64,000 nucleotides of DNA from Ruminococcus sp. (GCA_021200415.1 JAJQGO010000057.1:1-64000); one strand, 5' to 3'. Shown: positions 8,333 to 16,160, counted from the stretch's first letter. Program-made: numbers and translations. Notes: generated by a model from the letters alone, not told the origin.

Positions 8333-9463
8333 TTATTCAGCTCTGAACAGCTTTGCAATTGCAGGTTCCTGAATCTTTGAACCAATTACGCAAAGACGGC
8401 CTGTAGTTCCCGCGCAGCCGTGGCGCACATCGGGTACTCCCGGAACGTAATCAAAGTGAATCCACTGTCCGTCTGTTCCTGCGACAATTCCCTTTGCTCT
8501 GAGAATCGTGCCGTATGTCTCCTCGTCTGAGAGAGCTTCAAGTGCGGCAGTGATTTCCTCAACCGTGTACGCATTGGGAGTTTCAACACCCCAGCTTGTA
8601 AACACATCGTCGGCATGGTGATGATGATGCTCATGGTCGTGGTCGTGATCGTGACAGCCACAGGTGCAGTTCTCGTCATGCTCGTGATGATGCTCGTGGT
8701 CATGGTCGTGTTCATCATGCTCGTGATGGTGATGCTCGTGGTCATGGTCGTGTTCATCATGCTCGTGATGGTGATGCTCGTGTTCGTGGTCGTGTTCGTC
8801 ATGGTCGTGATGATGATGCTCATGCTCGTGCTGTTCCTCAAGAAGCTCTTTAAGCTCATCGTCAAGAGTATTTTTCTGAGTCATTGCATCTATAAGCTGC
8901 TTTCCTGTAAGCTGATCCCATTCAGTTGTAACAATCGGGGCAGTCGGATTGCATTCACGCAGACGGTGCATACAATCGTCAAGCTTATCCTGCGAAAGAC
9001 CTGCCGTATGGCTGAGAATCAGGCAGCTTGCATAGGTAATCTGATTATTAAAAAATTCGCCGAAATTTTTCTGATACATCTTGCATTTTTTCGCGTCCAC
9101 AACAGTTGTAAAGCCGTCAAGCTCAACATCATGAGCGTCAATATTCTGAACTGCACGGATAACGTCGCTGAGCTTGCCAACGCCGGAGGGCTCAATGAGA
9201 ATGCGGTCAGGGTGATAGTCCTCGAGAACCTTTTCAAGCGCCTTTCCGAAATCTCCCACAAGGCTGCAGCAGATACAGCCGGAATTCATTTCAGTAATCT
9301 CAACGCCTGCGTCCTGAAGAAATCCGCCGTCGATACCAATCTGCCCGAACTCATTTTCAATGAGAACAAGCTTCTCGCCGGTATACCCCTCAGCAATAAG
9401 CTTTTTTATAAGTGTCGTTTTTCCTGCACCTAAAAATCCCGAAAAAATTGTAATTTTTGTCAT
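8333..9463 (-). CDS. CobW/COG0523 metallochaperone GTPase with long histidine-rich loop
   Basis: GTPase of 376 aa. It has Walker A GFLGAGKTT at about residue 9, the family metal-binding motif GCICC (CxCC) near 64, EPSGVG, and a C-terminal CobW domain. Between them (about residues 213-290) is a loop made almost wholly of His, Asp and Glu in repeating EHDEHDHDHEHHH units, plus a CTCGC cluster. COG0523 members insert or buffer zinc, cobalt or other metals; His-rich loops bind several ions. ATG 9463 is preferred over the upstream alternative at 9493 because AGAAGTG stands 8 bases ahead. It leads a two-gene operon with the other CobW-like GTPase. No Zur box was recognised, so the metal is unknown. 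Confidence 0.9.
   Translation of the reverse strand: MTKITIFSGFLGAGKTTLIKKLIAEGYTGEKLVLIENEFGQIGIDGGFLQDAGVEITEMNSGCICCSLVGDFGKALEKVLEDYHPDRILIEPSGVGKLSDVIRAVQNIDAHDVELDGFTTVVDAKKCKMYQKNFGEFFNNQITYASCLILSHTAGLSQDKLDDCMHRLRECNPTAPIVTTEWDQLTGKQLIDAMTQKNTLDDELKELLEEQHEHEHHHHDHDEHDHEHEHHHHEHDEHDHDHEHHHHEHDEHDHDHEHHHEHDENCTCGCHDHDHDHEHHHHHADDVFTSWGVETPNAYTVEEITAALEALSDEETYGTILRAKGIVAGTDGQWIHFDYVPGVPDVRHGCAGTTGRLCVIGSKIQEPAIAKLFRAE
8610..8835 (-). repeat. Tandem repeat coding the His/Asp/Glu loop
   Basis: Imperfect tandem units of 42-45 bases (CAT/GAC/GAG codons), with near-identical copies around 8690-8790. They encode the metal-binding loop of the CobW protein. Such repeats can change copy number by slippage while staying in frame. 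Confidence 0.8.
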
Positions 9464-9501
9464 TTGCAATACACTTCTTTCATTAAATTTCACTGAGTAA
9501 T

Positions 9502-9530
9502 ATTATACCACTTTTTTTTAGTCAATGCAA
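9502..9530 (-). promoter_or_regulatory. Promoter of the CobW pair
   Basis: On the minus strand, TTGCAT (9525-9530), 17-base spacer, TATAAT (9502-9507), about 40 bases from the start codon. Confidence 0.55.
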
Positions 9531-9558
9531 CAAGGAATTGCATGATTTTTTGCCTGAA

Positions 9559-9589
9559 AGAAATCGCCCTGACCTTACAGTCAGAGCGT
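9559..9589 (-). terminator. Terminator of the thiamine operon
   Basis: On the minus strand, hairpin CGCTCTGAC / GTCAGGGCG just after the thiD stop, followed by ATTTCTTTC. The T-run is short, so efficiency is uncertain. Confidence 0.5.
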
Positions 9590-9594
9590 TGATT

Positions 9595-10386
9595 CTATTT
9601 GTCCAGCAGATAAAAATGCTTTAACGGGCCGCTGCCCCTTCCGAGGTTGAAATCCTGACGCAGCGCTCCTGCAAGATATTCCTTGCCCCTTCTGATGCTC
9701 TCGTTAAGATTCATTCCCTTTGCAAGGTTCGATGCAATTGCAGATGAAAGAGTACAGCCTGTTCCGTGCGTGTTGGTGACTGCGATACGCTCGGATTCAA
9801 AAACGGTAATCTCCCCTGCCCTGCTGCATAAAACGTCGGACGCCTCATCCGGAAGATGACCGCCCTTAACAAGAACTGCCGTGCCAAGCTCCTCCGAAAG
9901 CTTCTTCGCCGCACGCTTCATATCAGCCATATTCTCTATGGTGATTCCCGAAAGGCTTTCCGCTTCGGGAATATTGGGAGTCACAACTGCCGCAAGAGGC
10001 AGAAGCTCCCGTCTGAGCGCTTCAGCCGCATCCGGTTCAAGCAGATTATGTCCGCTTGTTGAAATCATAACCGGATCAGCCACAATATTTTTCGGGGCGT
10101 ATTGCTTTAATTTTTCCGCAATTACATGAATTATTCCCGCATTTGAAACCATTCCTATTTTTACCGAATCGGGAAAAATATCCGTGAAAACAGTGTCAAG
10201 CTGCATTGCCGTAAACTCCGGCGAAACATCGGAAATTCCCGTAACGCCCGTTGTATTTTGTGCCGTAAGAGACGTAATAACGCTCATTGCGTAGCAGCCA
10301 TGCATCGTTATGGTTTTTATATCCGCCTGTATGCCTGCGCCGCCGCTGCAATCAGAGCCTGCAATCGTCAGAACCTTTCCGGTCAT
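9595..10386 (-). CDS. thiD: Hydroxymethylpyrimidine/phosphomethylpyrimidine kinase
   Basis: Phosphorylates HMP and HMP-P to HMP-PP, the pyrimidine precursor that ThiE joins to thiazole phosphate. It has 263 aa of the normal length, with the family start LTIAGSDCSGGAGIQADIKT, the HGCYAMSVIT segment and the C-terminal NTHGTGCTLSSAIA anion-hole motif of the ribokinase fold. Its ATG overlaps the thiE stop (ATGA), so it is translationally coupled as last gene of the operon. Confidence 0.95.
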   Translation of the reverse strand: MTGKVLTIAGSDCSGGAGIQADIKTITMHGCYAMSVITSLTAQNTTGVTGISDVSPEFTAMQLDTVFTDIFPDSVKIGMVSNAGIIHVIAEKLKQYAPKNIVADPVMISTSGHNLLEPDAAEALRRELLPLAAVVTPNIPEAESLSGITIENMADMKRAAKKLSEELGTAVLVKGGHLPDEASDVLCSRAGEITVFESERIAVTNTHGTGCTLSSAIASNLAKGMNLNESIRRGKEYLAGALRQDFNLGRGSGPLKHFYLLDK

Positions 10387-11006
10387 TTTCCGTTTACCAT
10401 CCTTCCCGACAGCTCCAGAAGCTCCGCTGCCGCAGATTTTATATCCTCCTGCGCAAAAAGTGCCGATACAACGGCAATTCCGTCAACTCCGCTGCCCTGA
10501 AGCTCTTGGACATTCTCCCTTGTTATGCCGCCGATTGCAACAACCGGTATCTCAACAGCGCTGCATATTTCCTTCAGCGTGTCGTAGGTCACATGGTCGG
10601 CATCGTCCTTGGTTGAGGTGACAAAAACCGAACCTGTTCCGATGTAGTCAGCGCCATTTGCGGCAGCCTCCAGCGCCTCATCAACTGTTCCTGCTGAGAC
10701 GCCGATAATCATTTCCTCGCCCACAAGCCTTCTCAGACTTCCTGCGTTCATGTCGCTCTGTCCCACGTGGATTCCATCAGCTCCGCATTTCAAAGCAACC
10801 TCCACGTTATCGTTTATAATAAACGGCACGTTATATCTATTGCAGATTTTCTTTATTTCAAGGGCTTCGTTCAGGAATTTCTCATCGTCAAGCTCCTTTT
10901 CACGAAGCTGAATACAGGTAACTCCCCCCTCGATTGATTTTTCAACCTGTGAAGCAATGGTTTTATCCCCGAGCCATCTACGGTCTGTGACTGCGTAAAG
11001 CAGCAT
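10383..11006 (-). CDS. thiE: Thiamine-phosphate synthase
   Basis: Couples HMP-PP with hydroxyethylthiazole phosphate to thiamine phosphate. The TIM-barrel of about 207 aa shows LLYAVTDRRWL, CIQLREKELDDEKF, NDNVEVALKCGADGIHVGQSD, the Ser/Thr-rich phosphate loop GTGSVFVTSTK and AIGGITREN. The start at ATG 11006 is chosen because AAGGA overlaps the thiM stop just ahead; an in-frame ATG at 11027 lacks an SD. It is coupled to thiM upstream and thiD downstream. Confidence 0.93.
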   Translation of the reverse strand: MLLYAVTDRRWLGDKTIASQVEKSIEGGVTCIQLREKELDDEKFLNEALEIKKICNRYNVPFIINDNVEVALKCGADGIHVGQSDMNAGSLRRLVGEEMIIGVSAGTVDEALEAAANGADYIGTGSVFVTSTKDDADHVTYDTLKEICSAVEIPVVAIGGITRENVQELQGSGVDGIAVVSALFAQEDIKSAAAELLELSGRMVNGK

Positions 11007-11013
11007 ATTTTCC

Positions 11014-11835
11014 TTATTTAATTTCATATTTCGCACTATTTTCAAGCTTTTCAGGTGTGAGATTGTAAATTTCATCAATGATATAGCTGCGGTATGTTGA
11101 GTTGCCGTCCCTCTCGGAAAGACGTTCAAAGGCAAGCTCTCCGCAGGCTCCCATTGCGCAGACCGAAGCCGCAGCAGCCTCCGTGAAATTATCGGGGTTT
11201 GCAGCAATATACGCCGCCGTCATCGCTGACAGCATACAGCCTGTACCTGTAATTCTGCTCATCATCGGGTTTCCGTTGCGGATTACAAATGCCTTTGAGC
11301 TGTCCGCAACTATATCAATTGCGCCTGTGACTGCGATTACCGTTCCTGTACGTGCCGAGAAGCTTTTTGCAAGATTTATGACGCTCTCCAGCGAATCCTC
11401 GGTAACAGCATCAGCTTCATCCGCGTCAACTCCCGAGGTTGCGGCGGAAGCTCCCGCAAGCGTTTTGATTTCGGAAATATTTCCGCGTATCACGTCGAAT
11501 TTTATTTCCTTTACAAGCTCGCACGCCGTATCCGTGCGGAGTCCTGACGCTCCTGCGCCTACAGGGTCAAGGAGGACAGGATGTCCAAGCTCGTTTGCCT
11601 TTTTTCCGGCAGCCATCATCGACTTGATTGTATTGCTGTTCAGCGTGCCGATATTGATGTTCAGTCCGCTGCAAATTGTAGTGATTTCCTCCACCTCGTT
11701 AATATCATCTGACATAATGGGCGAGCCTCCGCAGGCGAGGAGAATATTCGCGCAGTCATTTACTGTGACGTAGTTTGTGATATTGTGTATCAGAGGGTGC
11801 TTTTCCCTGACGTTTTCAAGCATTTTTCCCAGCAT
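11014..11835 (-). CDS. thiM: Hydroxyethylthiazole kinase
   Basis: Salvage kinase that phosphorylates 4-methyl-5-hydroxyethylthiazole, feeding ThiE. It has 273 aa with PLIHNITNYVTVNDCAN, LLDPVGAGAS, a GNISEI block and the C-terminal RITGTGCMLSA motif. AGGAGAGAG precedes ATG 11835, and the gene overlaps the end of thiW by 20 bases. With thiW it forms a thiazole uptake and activation pair; no thiG/thiH is seen nearby, so thiazole may be salvaged rather than made (inference limited to this window). Confidence 0.95.
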   Translation of the reverse strand: MLGKMLENVREKHPLIHNITNYVTVNDCANILLACGGSPIMSDDINEVEEITTICSGLNINIGTLNSNTIKSMMAAGKKANELGHPVLLDPVGAGASGLRTDTACELVKEIKFDVIRGNISEIKTLAGASAATSGVDADEADAVTEDSLESVINLAKSFSARTGTVIAVTGAIDIVADSSKAFVIRNGNPMMSRITGTGCMLSAMTAAYIAANPDNFTEAAAASVCAMGACGELAFERLSERDGNSTYRSYIIDEIYNLTPEKLENSAKYEIK

Positions 11836-12355
11836 CTTTAACTCTCTCCTTTGATTCCGAACCGTTTATAAATCTTACAACTCCTGCCTTTTTCAGTGCG
11901 GGAACGAGTATTGCGGCAATTATAGTTCCTCCGCAGCTGCTGACAAAGAACGGGAACACGTATGTAAACAATGCCGCTTCATTGCTCATAATGAGTGTCG
12001 CAACGGGGAATGAAATCATGCCTCCGATTACGGACGTTCCGAAAAGCTCCCCGATATAGGCAAAAGGCAGCTTCTTGAACAGCTTATACAGCATACCGCT
12101 GAGAAAGGCTCCGCACATACTTCCCGGGAAAGCGAGAAGTGAGCCTGTTCCCAGAAAATTACGGATAAGGCTTGTTACAAAGGCAGCTCCAACAGCATAT
12201 CCCGGGCCGAGGAAAACTCCTGCGACAATGTTGACGAAATGCTGCACCGGCAGACATTTTGAAGCTCCAACGGGGATTGAAAAGGTTGAGCATACCACTG
12301 CAAGAGCCGCAAGAAGAGCAGCTATTGTAAGTTTACGCAATTGTGTGTTTTTCAT
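11816..12355 (-). CDS. thiW: Thiazole transporter substrate-binding component (ECF S component ThiW)
   Basis: Integral membrane S component (179 aa, about five to six hydrophobic segments) predicted to bind thiazole and work with a shared energy-coupling module encoded elsewhere. Visible family features are the basic start KNTQLRKLTIAALLAAL, KCLPVQHFVNIVAGVFLGPG and RNFLGTGSLLAFPGSMCG. Start 12355 has AGGAGA 7 bases upstream. It lies directly before thiM, the kinase for the imported thiazole. Confidence 0.92.
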   Translation of the reverse strand: MKNTQLRKLTIAALLAALAVVCSTFSIPVGASKCLPVQHFVNIVAGVFLGPGYAVGAAFVTSLIRNFLGTGSLLAFPGSMCGAFLSGMLYKLFKKLPFAYIGELFGTSVIGGMISFPVATLIMSNEAALFTYVFPFFVSSCGGTIIAAILVPALKKAGVVRFINGSESKERVKDAGKNA

Positions 12356-12389
12356 ACTGATTTCTCCTGACATTATAAAATATTTATTC

Positions 12390-12490
12390 TATCTGTCCGC
12401 GGATTATCAAGATTGTCACCGCAAACAGTTATCCTGTAATGCGGTCGATACTCAATTGCATCCTCTCACTCCGAAACACGGATTCCCTCG
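12390..12490 (-). promoter_or_regulatory. Candidate degenerate TPP-type leader of thiW
   Basis: On the minus strand this non-coding stretch carries elements in the order of a thi-box RNA: GAGGGA, a small CCG/CGG hairpin, GTGAGAGGATG, CGACC and CTTGATAATCCGCG. The match is weaker than at the real riboswitch before thiC, and the conserved ACCTGATCTGG core is altered. It stands directly before the thiW SD. It may be a diverged riboswitch, a relic or coincidence. Confidence 0.25.
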
Positions 12491-12562
12491 CTTGTGAAGC
12501 TGCCATGCAGCCCGGCGGCGGCGCTCCCCGCAGCCAATGTGGATTATTCAGGCATACAGCCT

Positions 12563-12740
12563 TTAGGCAACACCGCACAAAGCACGCCTGTCGGCTTTGC
12601 CGCACATCTGCTCGCCAATTTCCGCCATCTTTCGCAAAAATTTTTTGACATACGTCAGTATGCCTGCAAAATTTTTGTTGCATCTGACGAAAATATGGAC
12701 TTCGTATCTGCACGACAATCTTTGTGCGGTGTTGCCTTTA
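12563..12740. repeat. Inverted-repeat element, family A (MITE-like, about 177 bp)
   Basis: The ends are near-perfect inverted copies: TAGGCAACACCGCACAAAG at 12564-12582 and its complement at 12720-12738. The interior has an AT-rich hairpin-forming part (12640-12690, around AGTATGCCTGCAAAATTTTTG) that recurs at the right edge of the window. There is no coding capacity, so this is a non-autonomous element. The right end coincides with the thiC stop codon: TAA is followed at once by AGGCAACACC. Confidence 0.75.
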
Positions 12741-14051
12741 CTTTTCAGTGCAGAATTCTACCTTCTTGCCCTCAAGTATCATATTTGTGGTTCTGACAGC
12801 ACACATTTTTCCGCACATGGAACAGGTGTGTCTGTCGGAGGGCGGAGTGCTTTCAAAATACTCACGTGCCTTGTCGGGATCGATGGCATATCTGAACATC
12901 TCCTCCCAATCAACTCTGTGGCGCGCGTCAGCCATTTTATTGTCGATGTCACGCGCATTGGGGATTCCCTTTGCAATGTCGGCGGCATGAGCTGCAATTT
13001 TGCTTGCCACGATTCCCTCCTTGACGTCATTCAGGTCGGGAAGCCGTAAATGCTCGGCAGGCGTCACATAGCAGAGGAAATCAGCTCCGCTTGCGGCGGC
13101 AATTGCTCCTCCGATTGCTGATGTTATATGGTCGTAGCCCGGAGCAATATCGGTTACAAGCGGGCCAAGGACGTAGAATGGCGCATTGTGGCAGATACGC
13201 TTCTGAAGCTTCATATTTGCCTCGATTTCGTTCATTGCCATATGCCCGGGGCCTTCAACCATAACCTGAACGTCCCTTTCCCATGCACGCTTCGTGAGAT
13301 TGCCAAGCTCGATAAGCTCGCTTATCTGACCTGCATCTGTGCTGTCGTCAATACAGCCGGGACGAAGCGCGTCGCCAAGGCTTATGGTTACGTCAAATTC
13401 CCTGAGAATGTCGAGAACCTCGTCATATCTCTCGTAAAAGGGATTCTCATTGCCCGTCATTTCCATCCATGCGAAAAGGAGAGAGCCTCCGCGTGAAACG
13501 ATATTCATACGTCTGCCCTCACGTCTGAAGGCTTCAACTGCACGTCTGTTGATTCCCGCATGAATCGTCATAAAATCCACGCCCTCCTCCGCATGGGCAC
13601 GGACGACTCTGAGAAAATCATCGGCAGTTATTTCAAGCAAATCCTTTTCAAGATAACCGATTGCGTCATACATAGGGACTGTGCCTATCATTGCGGGAGA
13701 TTTTTCAATAAGTCGGCTTCGGAAGGTATTTGTTTTGCCGTAGTTGCTGAGATCCATAATAGCCTCAGCCCCGAATTTAAGTGCCATGTCAACCTTTGCC
13801 ATTTCCACGTCATAATTCCTGCAGTCACCGGAAATTCCAAGATTCACGTTGATTTTTGTTTTCAGTCCCATGCCGATTCCCTCCGGAGAGAGGGAGGTGT
13901 GGTTGATATTTGCGGGAATTGCGACAGAGCCTTCCGCAACTCTTGCCATAAGAACCGATGCGTCAATATTCTCTTTTTTTGCGACTGTTTCCATTTCGGG
14001 AGTAATTATTCCCTTTTTAGCAGCCTCCATCTGTGTGCTGTACTGTTTCAT
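12738..14051 (-). CDS. thiC: Phosphomethylpyrimidine synthase
   Basis: Radical SAM enzyme that rearranges aminoimidazole ribotide to HMP phosphate, the committed step of the pyrimidine branch. It has 437 aa, the usual length of the short clostridial form, with the [4Fe-4S] cysteines in the C-terminal [11 protein letters not shown] motif (CxxC then C). Other blocks are [29 protein letters not shown] and [21 protein letters not shown]. It is the first gene of the thiamine operon, with TPP riboswitch and promoter directly upstream. A family A element begins at its stop codon. Confidence 0.97.
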   Translation of the reverse strand: MKQYSTQMEAAKKGIITPEMETVAKKENIDASVLMARVAEGSVAIPANINHTSLSPEGIGMGLKTKINVNLGISGDCRNYDVEMAKVDMALKFGAEAIMDLSNYGKTNTFRSRLIEKSPAMIGTVPMYDAIGYLEKDLLEITADDFLRVVRAHAEEGVDFMTIHAGINRRAVEAFRREGRRMNIVSRGGSLLFAWMEMTGNENPFYERYDEVLDILREFDVTISLGDALRPGCIDDSTDAGQISELIELGNLTKRAWERDVQVMVEGPGHMAMNEIEANMKLQKRICHNAPFYVLGPLVTDIAPGYDHITSAIGGAIAAASGADFLCYVTPAEHLRLPDLNDVKEGIVASKIAAHAADIAKGIPNARDIDNKMADARHRVDWEEMFRYAIDPDKAREYFESTPPSDRHTCSMCGKMCAVRTTNMILEGKKVEFCTEK

Positions 14052-14068
14052 AATTTATTCAGTCCTTT

Positions 14069-14101
14069 CAAAAAAAGCGAAGCTCCACGCGGAAGCTTCG
14101 C
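14069..14101 (-). terminator. Riboswitch-controlled terminator before thiC
   Basis: On the minus strand, stem GCGAAGCTTCC / GGAGCTTCGC followed by seven T. It lies between the TPP aptamer and the thiC start, as expected for transcription attenuation when TPP is abundant. Confidence 0.85.
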
Positions 14102-14129
14102 CGATTTACGATATAATCAACATAACATA

Positions 14130-14213
14130 CTTCCTACGCAGGCATTATCCCGACAGGTTAAAGGGTCGAAGCTCACATCTTCCTCTCAGCTCGTTTACAA
14201 GCTCCCCTGTATG
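14130..14213 (-). promoter_or_regulatory. TPP riboswitch (thi-box)
   Basis: The minus strand reads CAGGGGAGC, then GCTGAGAGGAAGATG, CGACCCTTTAACCTG and GGGATAATGCCTGCG ending GTAGGAAG. All conserved parts of the thiamine-pyrophosphate aptamer are in order. It is followed by an intrinsic terminator and thiC, so TPP should shut down the operon. Confidence 0.95.
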
Positions 14214-14219
14214 ACTTTT

Positions 14220-14248
14220 ATTATACCACGCCATTGTAGGAATGTCAA
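14220..14248 (-). promoter_or_regulatory. Promoter of the thiamine operon
   Basis: On the minus strand, TTGACA (14243-14248), 17 bases, TATAAT (14220-14225); transcription would start just before the aptamer. It is back to back with the promoter at 14257. Confidence 0.85.
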
Positions 14249-14256
14249 GTCCAAAT

Positions 14257-14285
14257 TTGACGAATGAAAAATAATGTGCTATAAT
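14257..14285 (+). promoter_or_regulatory. Promoter of the DUF1294 gene
   Basis: TTGACG (14257-14262), 17 bases, TATAAT (14280-14285). The predicted start site near 14292 lies after the ATG at 14287, which argues against that ATG as the start codon. Confidence 0.8.
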
Positions 14286-14325
14286 CATGTCAGCTCATGT
14301 TAGTCTTGACTGGGAGGAATATGCT

Positions 14326-14613
14326 TTGATTATTGAATGGTTTAAAAATGGAATGCACATTGCAGCTTTATATGCTATATTAAATTTAATCTCATTTGGA
14401 ATGTTTGCAATTGATAAACGCAAGGCAATTAAAAATAAGTGGAGAATTTCCGAATCCGCACTTATTATATCCGCCGTATTCGGAATTATCGGCGGCTTCT
14501 GCGGAATGTACATCATGCACCACAAAACAAGAAAGCCCAAATTTTACATTGGACTTCCCGTTATACTTATTCTTGAAATTGCTGCTGTCTGCTTCATAAT
14601 TTACAAGTTTTAA
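14326..14613 (+). CDS. DUF1294 family small membrane protein (TTG start)
   Basis: Protein of 95 aa with an N-terminal membrane segment, the family motif FAIDKRKAIKNKWRISE, a Gly-rich helix (IIGGFCGMYIMHHKTRKPKF) and a C-terminal helix. DUF1294 proteins are of this size and of unknown function. The TTG at 14326 is chosen because GGGAGGA lies 7 bases ahead; the farther ATG 14287 would fall before the predicted transcription start and has no SD. It is transcribed alone, divergently from the thiamine operon. Confidence 0.8.
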   Translation: MIIEWFKNGMHIAALYAILNLISFGMFAIDKRKAIKNKWRISESALIISAVFGIIGGFCGMYIMHHKTRKPKFYIGLPVILILEIAAVCFIIYKF

Positions 14614-14648
14614 ATGAATTTTTTGGATTTCGCATCAAATGAATAATT

Positions 14649-14685
14649 GCCCTGAATCATGCAATAATACAAACAGGGCATTTTT
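14649..14685 (+). terminator. Possible terminator after the DUF1294 gene
   Basis: GCCCTG / CAGGGC with a 19-base loop, followed by ATTTTT. The stem is short, so confidence is moderate. Confidence 0.5.
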
Positions 14686-14768
14686 ACGTGTCGGACAAAA
14701 TCCGTTCGGCACGGGTGATGTCATATCAGGTTCAGCCTGATAAATCCCAAATAAAGAGGTGTTCACAT

Positions 14769-14987
14769 ATGTGGGACAAAATAGCTCTTATTCTTCTCAT
14801 AATCGGAGGAATAAACTGGGGATTAGTCGGGATATTTCAGCTTGACGTTATCGCATGGCTCTTCGGGGGCACAGGTGCAATAATCAGCAGAGCGCTGTAC
14901 ATTCTTGTGGCAATTTCTGCTGTCTGGTGTATTTCGCTTCTCTTCCGCACGAACGAGGACTATGCAGTCGGCATGAACGACCGATAA
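14769..14987 (+). CDS. DUF378 family membrane protein
   Basis: Protein of 72 aa with two hydrophobic helices and the typical DUF378 start: WDKIALILLIIGGINWGLVG, then LFGGTGAIISRALYILVAISAVW. The function is unknown. ATG 14769 is chosen because GAGGTG stands 8 bases ahead; the longer open frame from 14688 adds a non-conserved leader overlapping a terminator. Confidence 0.85.
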   Translation: MWDKIALILLIIGGINWGLVGIFQLDVIAWLFGGTGAIISRALYILVAISAVWCISLLFRTNEDYAVGMNDR

Positions 14988-15023
14988 ATCTATATCTGCC
15001 TGATGCCGTGCAGATAAAAAATT

Positions 15024-15054
15024 AAGGGAGGCTTTGAAACCTCCCTTTTTATTA
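15024..15054. terminator. Bidirectional terminator between DUF378 gene and rpsR
   Basis: AAGGGAGG / CCTCCCTT with T-runs on the right of the plus strand and poly-A on the left, so it can serve both converging genes. Confidence 0.8.
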
Positions 15055-15059
15055 TTCAA

Positions 15060-15302
15060 TTAGTCGCTGACGTAAGGAAGAAGAGCGATGTGTCTTGCTC
15101 TCTTGATAGCAACTGTAAGCTCACGCTGATGATATGCGCAAGTACCTGTTACACGTCTTGGAAGAATCTTAGCTCTGTCGGTCATGCACTTTCTGAGCTT
15201 AGCGAGATCCTTGTAATCAATTTTCTCAACTCTGTCTGCACAGAACATACAAACCTTCTTGCGCGGCTTCTTTGAAGGGCGCGAATTTCTTTCTCTCTCC
15301 AT
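15060..15302 (-). CDS. rpsR: 30S ribosomal protein S18
   Basis: Ribosomal protein of 80 aa, partner of S6 in the platform of the small subunit. It is the zinc-type (C+) form: CMFC near the start and a later Cys/His in GTCAYHQR. The blocks [15 protein letters not shown] and [14 protein letters not shown] are diagnostic. AGGAGG precedes the ATG. Third gene of rpsF-ssb-rpsR. Confidence 0.97.
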   Translation of the reverse strand: MERERNSRPSKKPRKKVCMFCADRVEKIDYKDLAKLRKCMTDRAKILPRRVTGTCAYHQRELTVAIKRARHIALLPYVSD

Positions 15303-15335
15303 GACATATACCTCCTGTTCAATATAAAGTAAAAG

Positions 15336-15836
15336 TTAAAACGGAACGTCGCCGTCACTGAGTATTTCCTCAAAATCACTCAAGCTGCCATAAGACATAC
15401 TGTCATTATTCTGAGCGGGCTGCTGAGGAGCTGCCTGCTGCTTAGGAGGAGCCTGATAGCTGTTATTATTGTTATTATAATTACCTGCTGATGAGCTGCC
15501 CTGTGTTTCGCTCTTAGAACCCGTGAACTCGACATTTTCCACCATCACATCGGTAGTGTAGTGAGTTACGTCGGGGTGATTTCTGTCGGCATAGCTGCCT
15601 GTTCGGAGAGAACCCTCCACACAAATCATGCTTCCCTTTCTGAAATAGCGCGACACGAACTCTGCCGTCTGACGCCATGCTGTACACGAGATAAAATCAG
15701 CCTGTCTTTCACCAGTATTCTTATCCGCAAAACGTCTGTTAACAGCAACAGTAAATCTGCATGATGCAATGCCGTTCTGAGTTTGTCTTAATTCGGGATC
15801 GGCAGTGAGTCTGCCCATAATAATAACTTTATTCAT
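15336..15836 (-). CDS. ssb: Single-stranded DNA-binding protein
   Basis: OB-fold protein of 166 aa that coats ssDNA in replication and repair. It starts MNKVIIMGRLTADPELRQTQ, with FTVAVNRRFADK and DFISCTAWRQTAEFV, then an Asn/Gln/Pro-rich linker and the acidic tip DFEEILSDGDVPF used to recruit partner proteins. It lies between rpsF and rpsR as in most Firmicutes. Confidence 0.97.
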   Translation of the reverse strand: MNKVIIMGRLTADPELRQTQNGIASCRFTVAVNRRFADKNTGERQADFISCTAWRQTAEFVSRYFRKGSMICVEGSLRTGSYADRNHPDVTHYTTDVMVENVEFTGSKSETQGSSSAGNYNNNNNSYQAPPKQQAAPQQPAQNNDSMSYGSLSDFEEILSDGDVPF

Positions 15837-15866
15837 CTGACCTTCTCCTTAGAATAAATGAATCAA

Positions 15867-16160
15867 TTACATAACAGTAACGAGTGAACGAAGAACGCCG
15901 TCAGTAATATTAAGACGTCTTGAAAGCTCTGCCGGATAATCCGGTTTGGATTCAAATGTATAGATTACATAAAAAGCCTCTGTTTCGTCGTTAATCGGAT
16001 ATGCAAGCTTGCGCTTGCCCCAATCCTCGTTGACTTCAACAGCTCCGGCGTGCTTTTCGATGCTTGCCTTGAACTTTTCAACGAGAGCCTTAACGCCCTC
16101 CTCGCCGTTCTTGAGGCTGAAAGCAACCATTACTTCATACTTAGCTGATACCTTTGCCAT
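15867..16160 (-). CDS. rpsF: 30S ribosomal protein S6
   Basis: Ribosomal protein of 97 aa with KYEVMVAFSL, VNEDWGKRKLAYPINDETEAFYVIYTF (conserved core, here split by normal variation) and RRLNITDGVLRSLVT. The start at ATG 16160 has GGAGGTG upstream; the longer frame from 16229 reads through the leader. It leads the rpsF-ssb-rpsR operon. Confidence 0.96.
   Translation of the reverse strand: MAKVSAKYEVMVAFSLKNGEEGVKALVEKFKASIEKHAGAVEVNEDWGKRKLAYPINDETEAFYVIYTFESKPDYPAELSRRLNITDGVLRSLVTVM

Noticed and set aside
8610-8835. CRISPR-like repeat array
   Set aside because: The repeats have no unique spacers and encode the CobW loop in frame.
8386-9433. Long alternative frames over the His-rich loop (Met/Val/Thr/Ile-rich)
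   Set aside because: They are shadows of the CAT/GAC/GAG repeat read in other frames or antisense; no SD or family.
14287-14325. ATG 14287 as start of the DUF1294 gene
   Set aside because: It lies before the predicted transcription start and has no SD; the TTG at 14326 has both.
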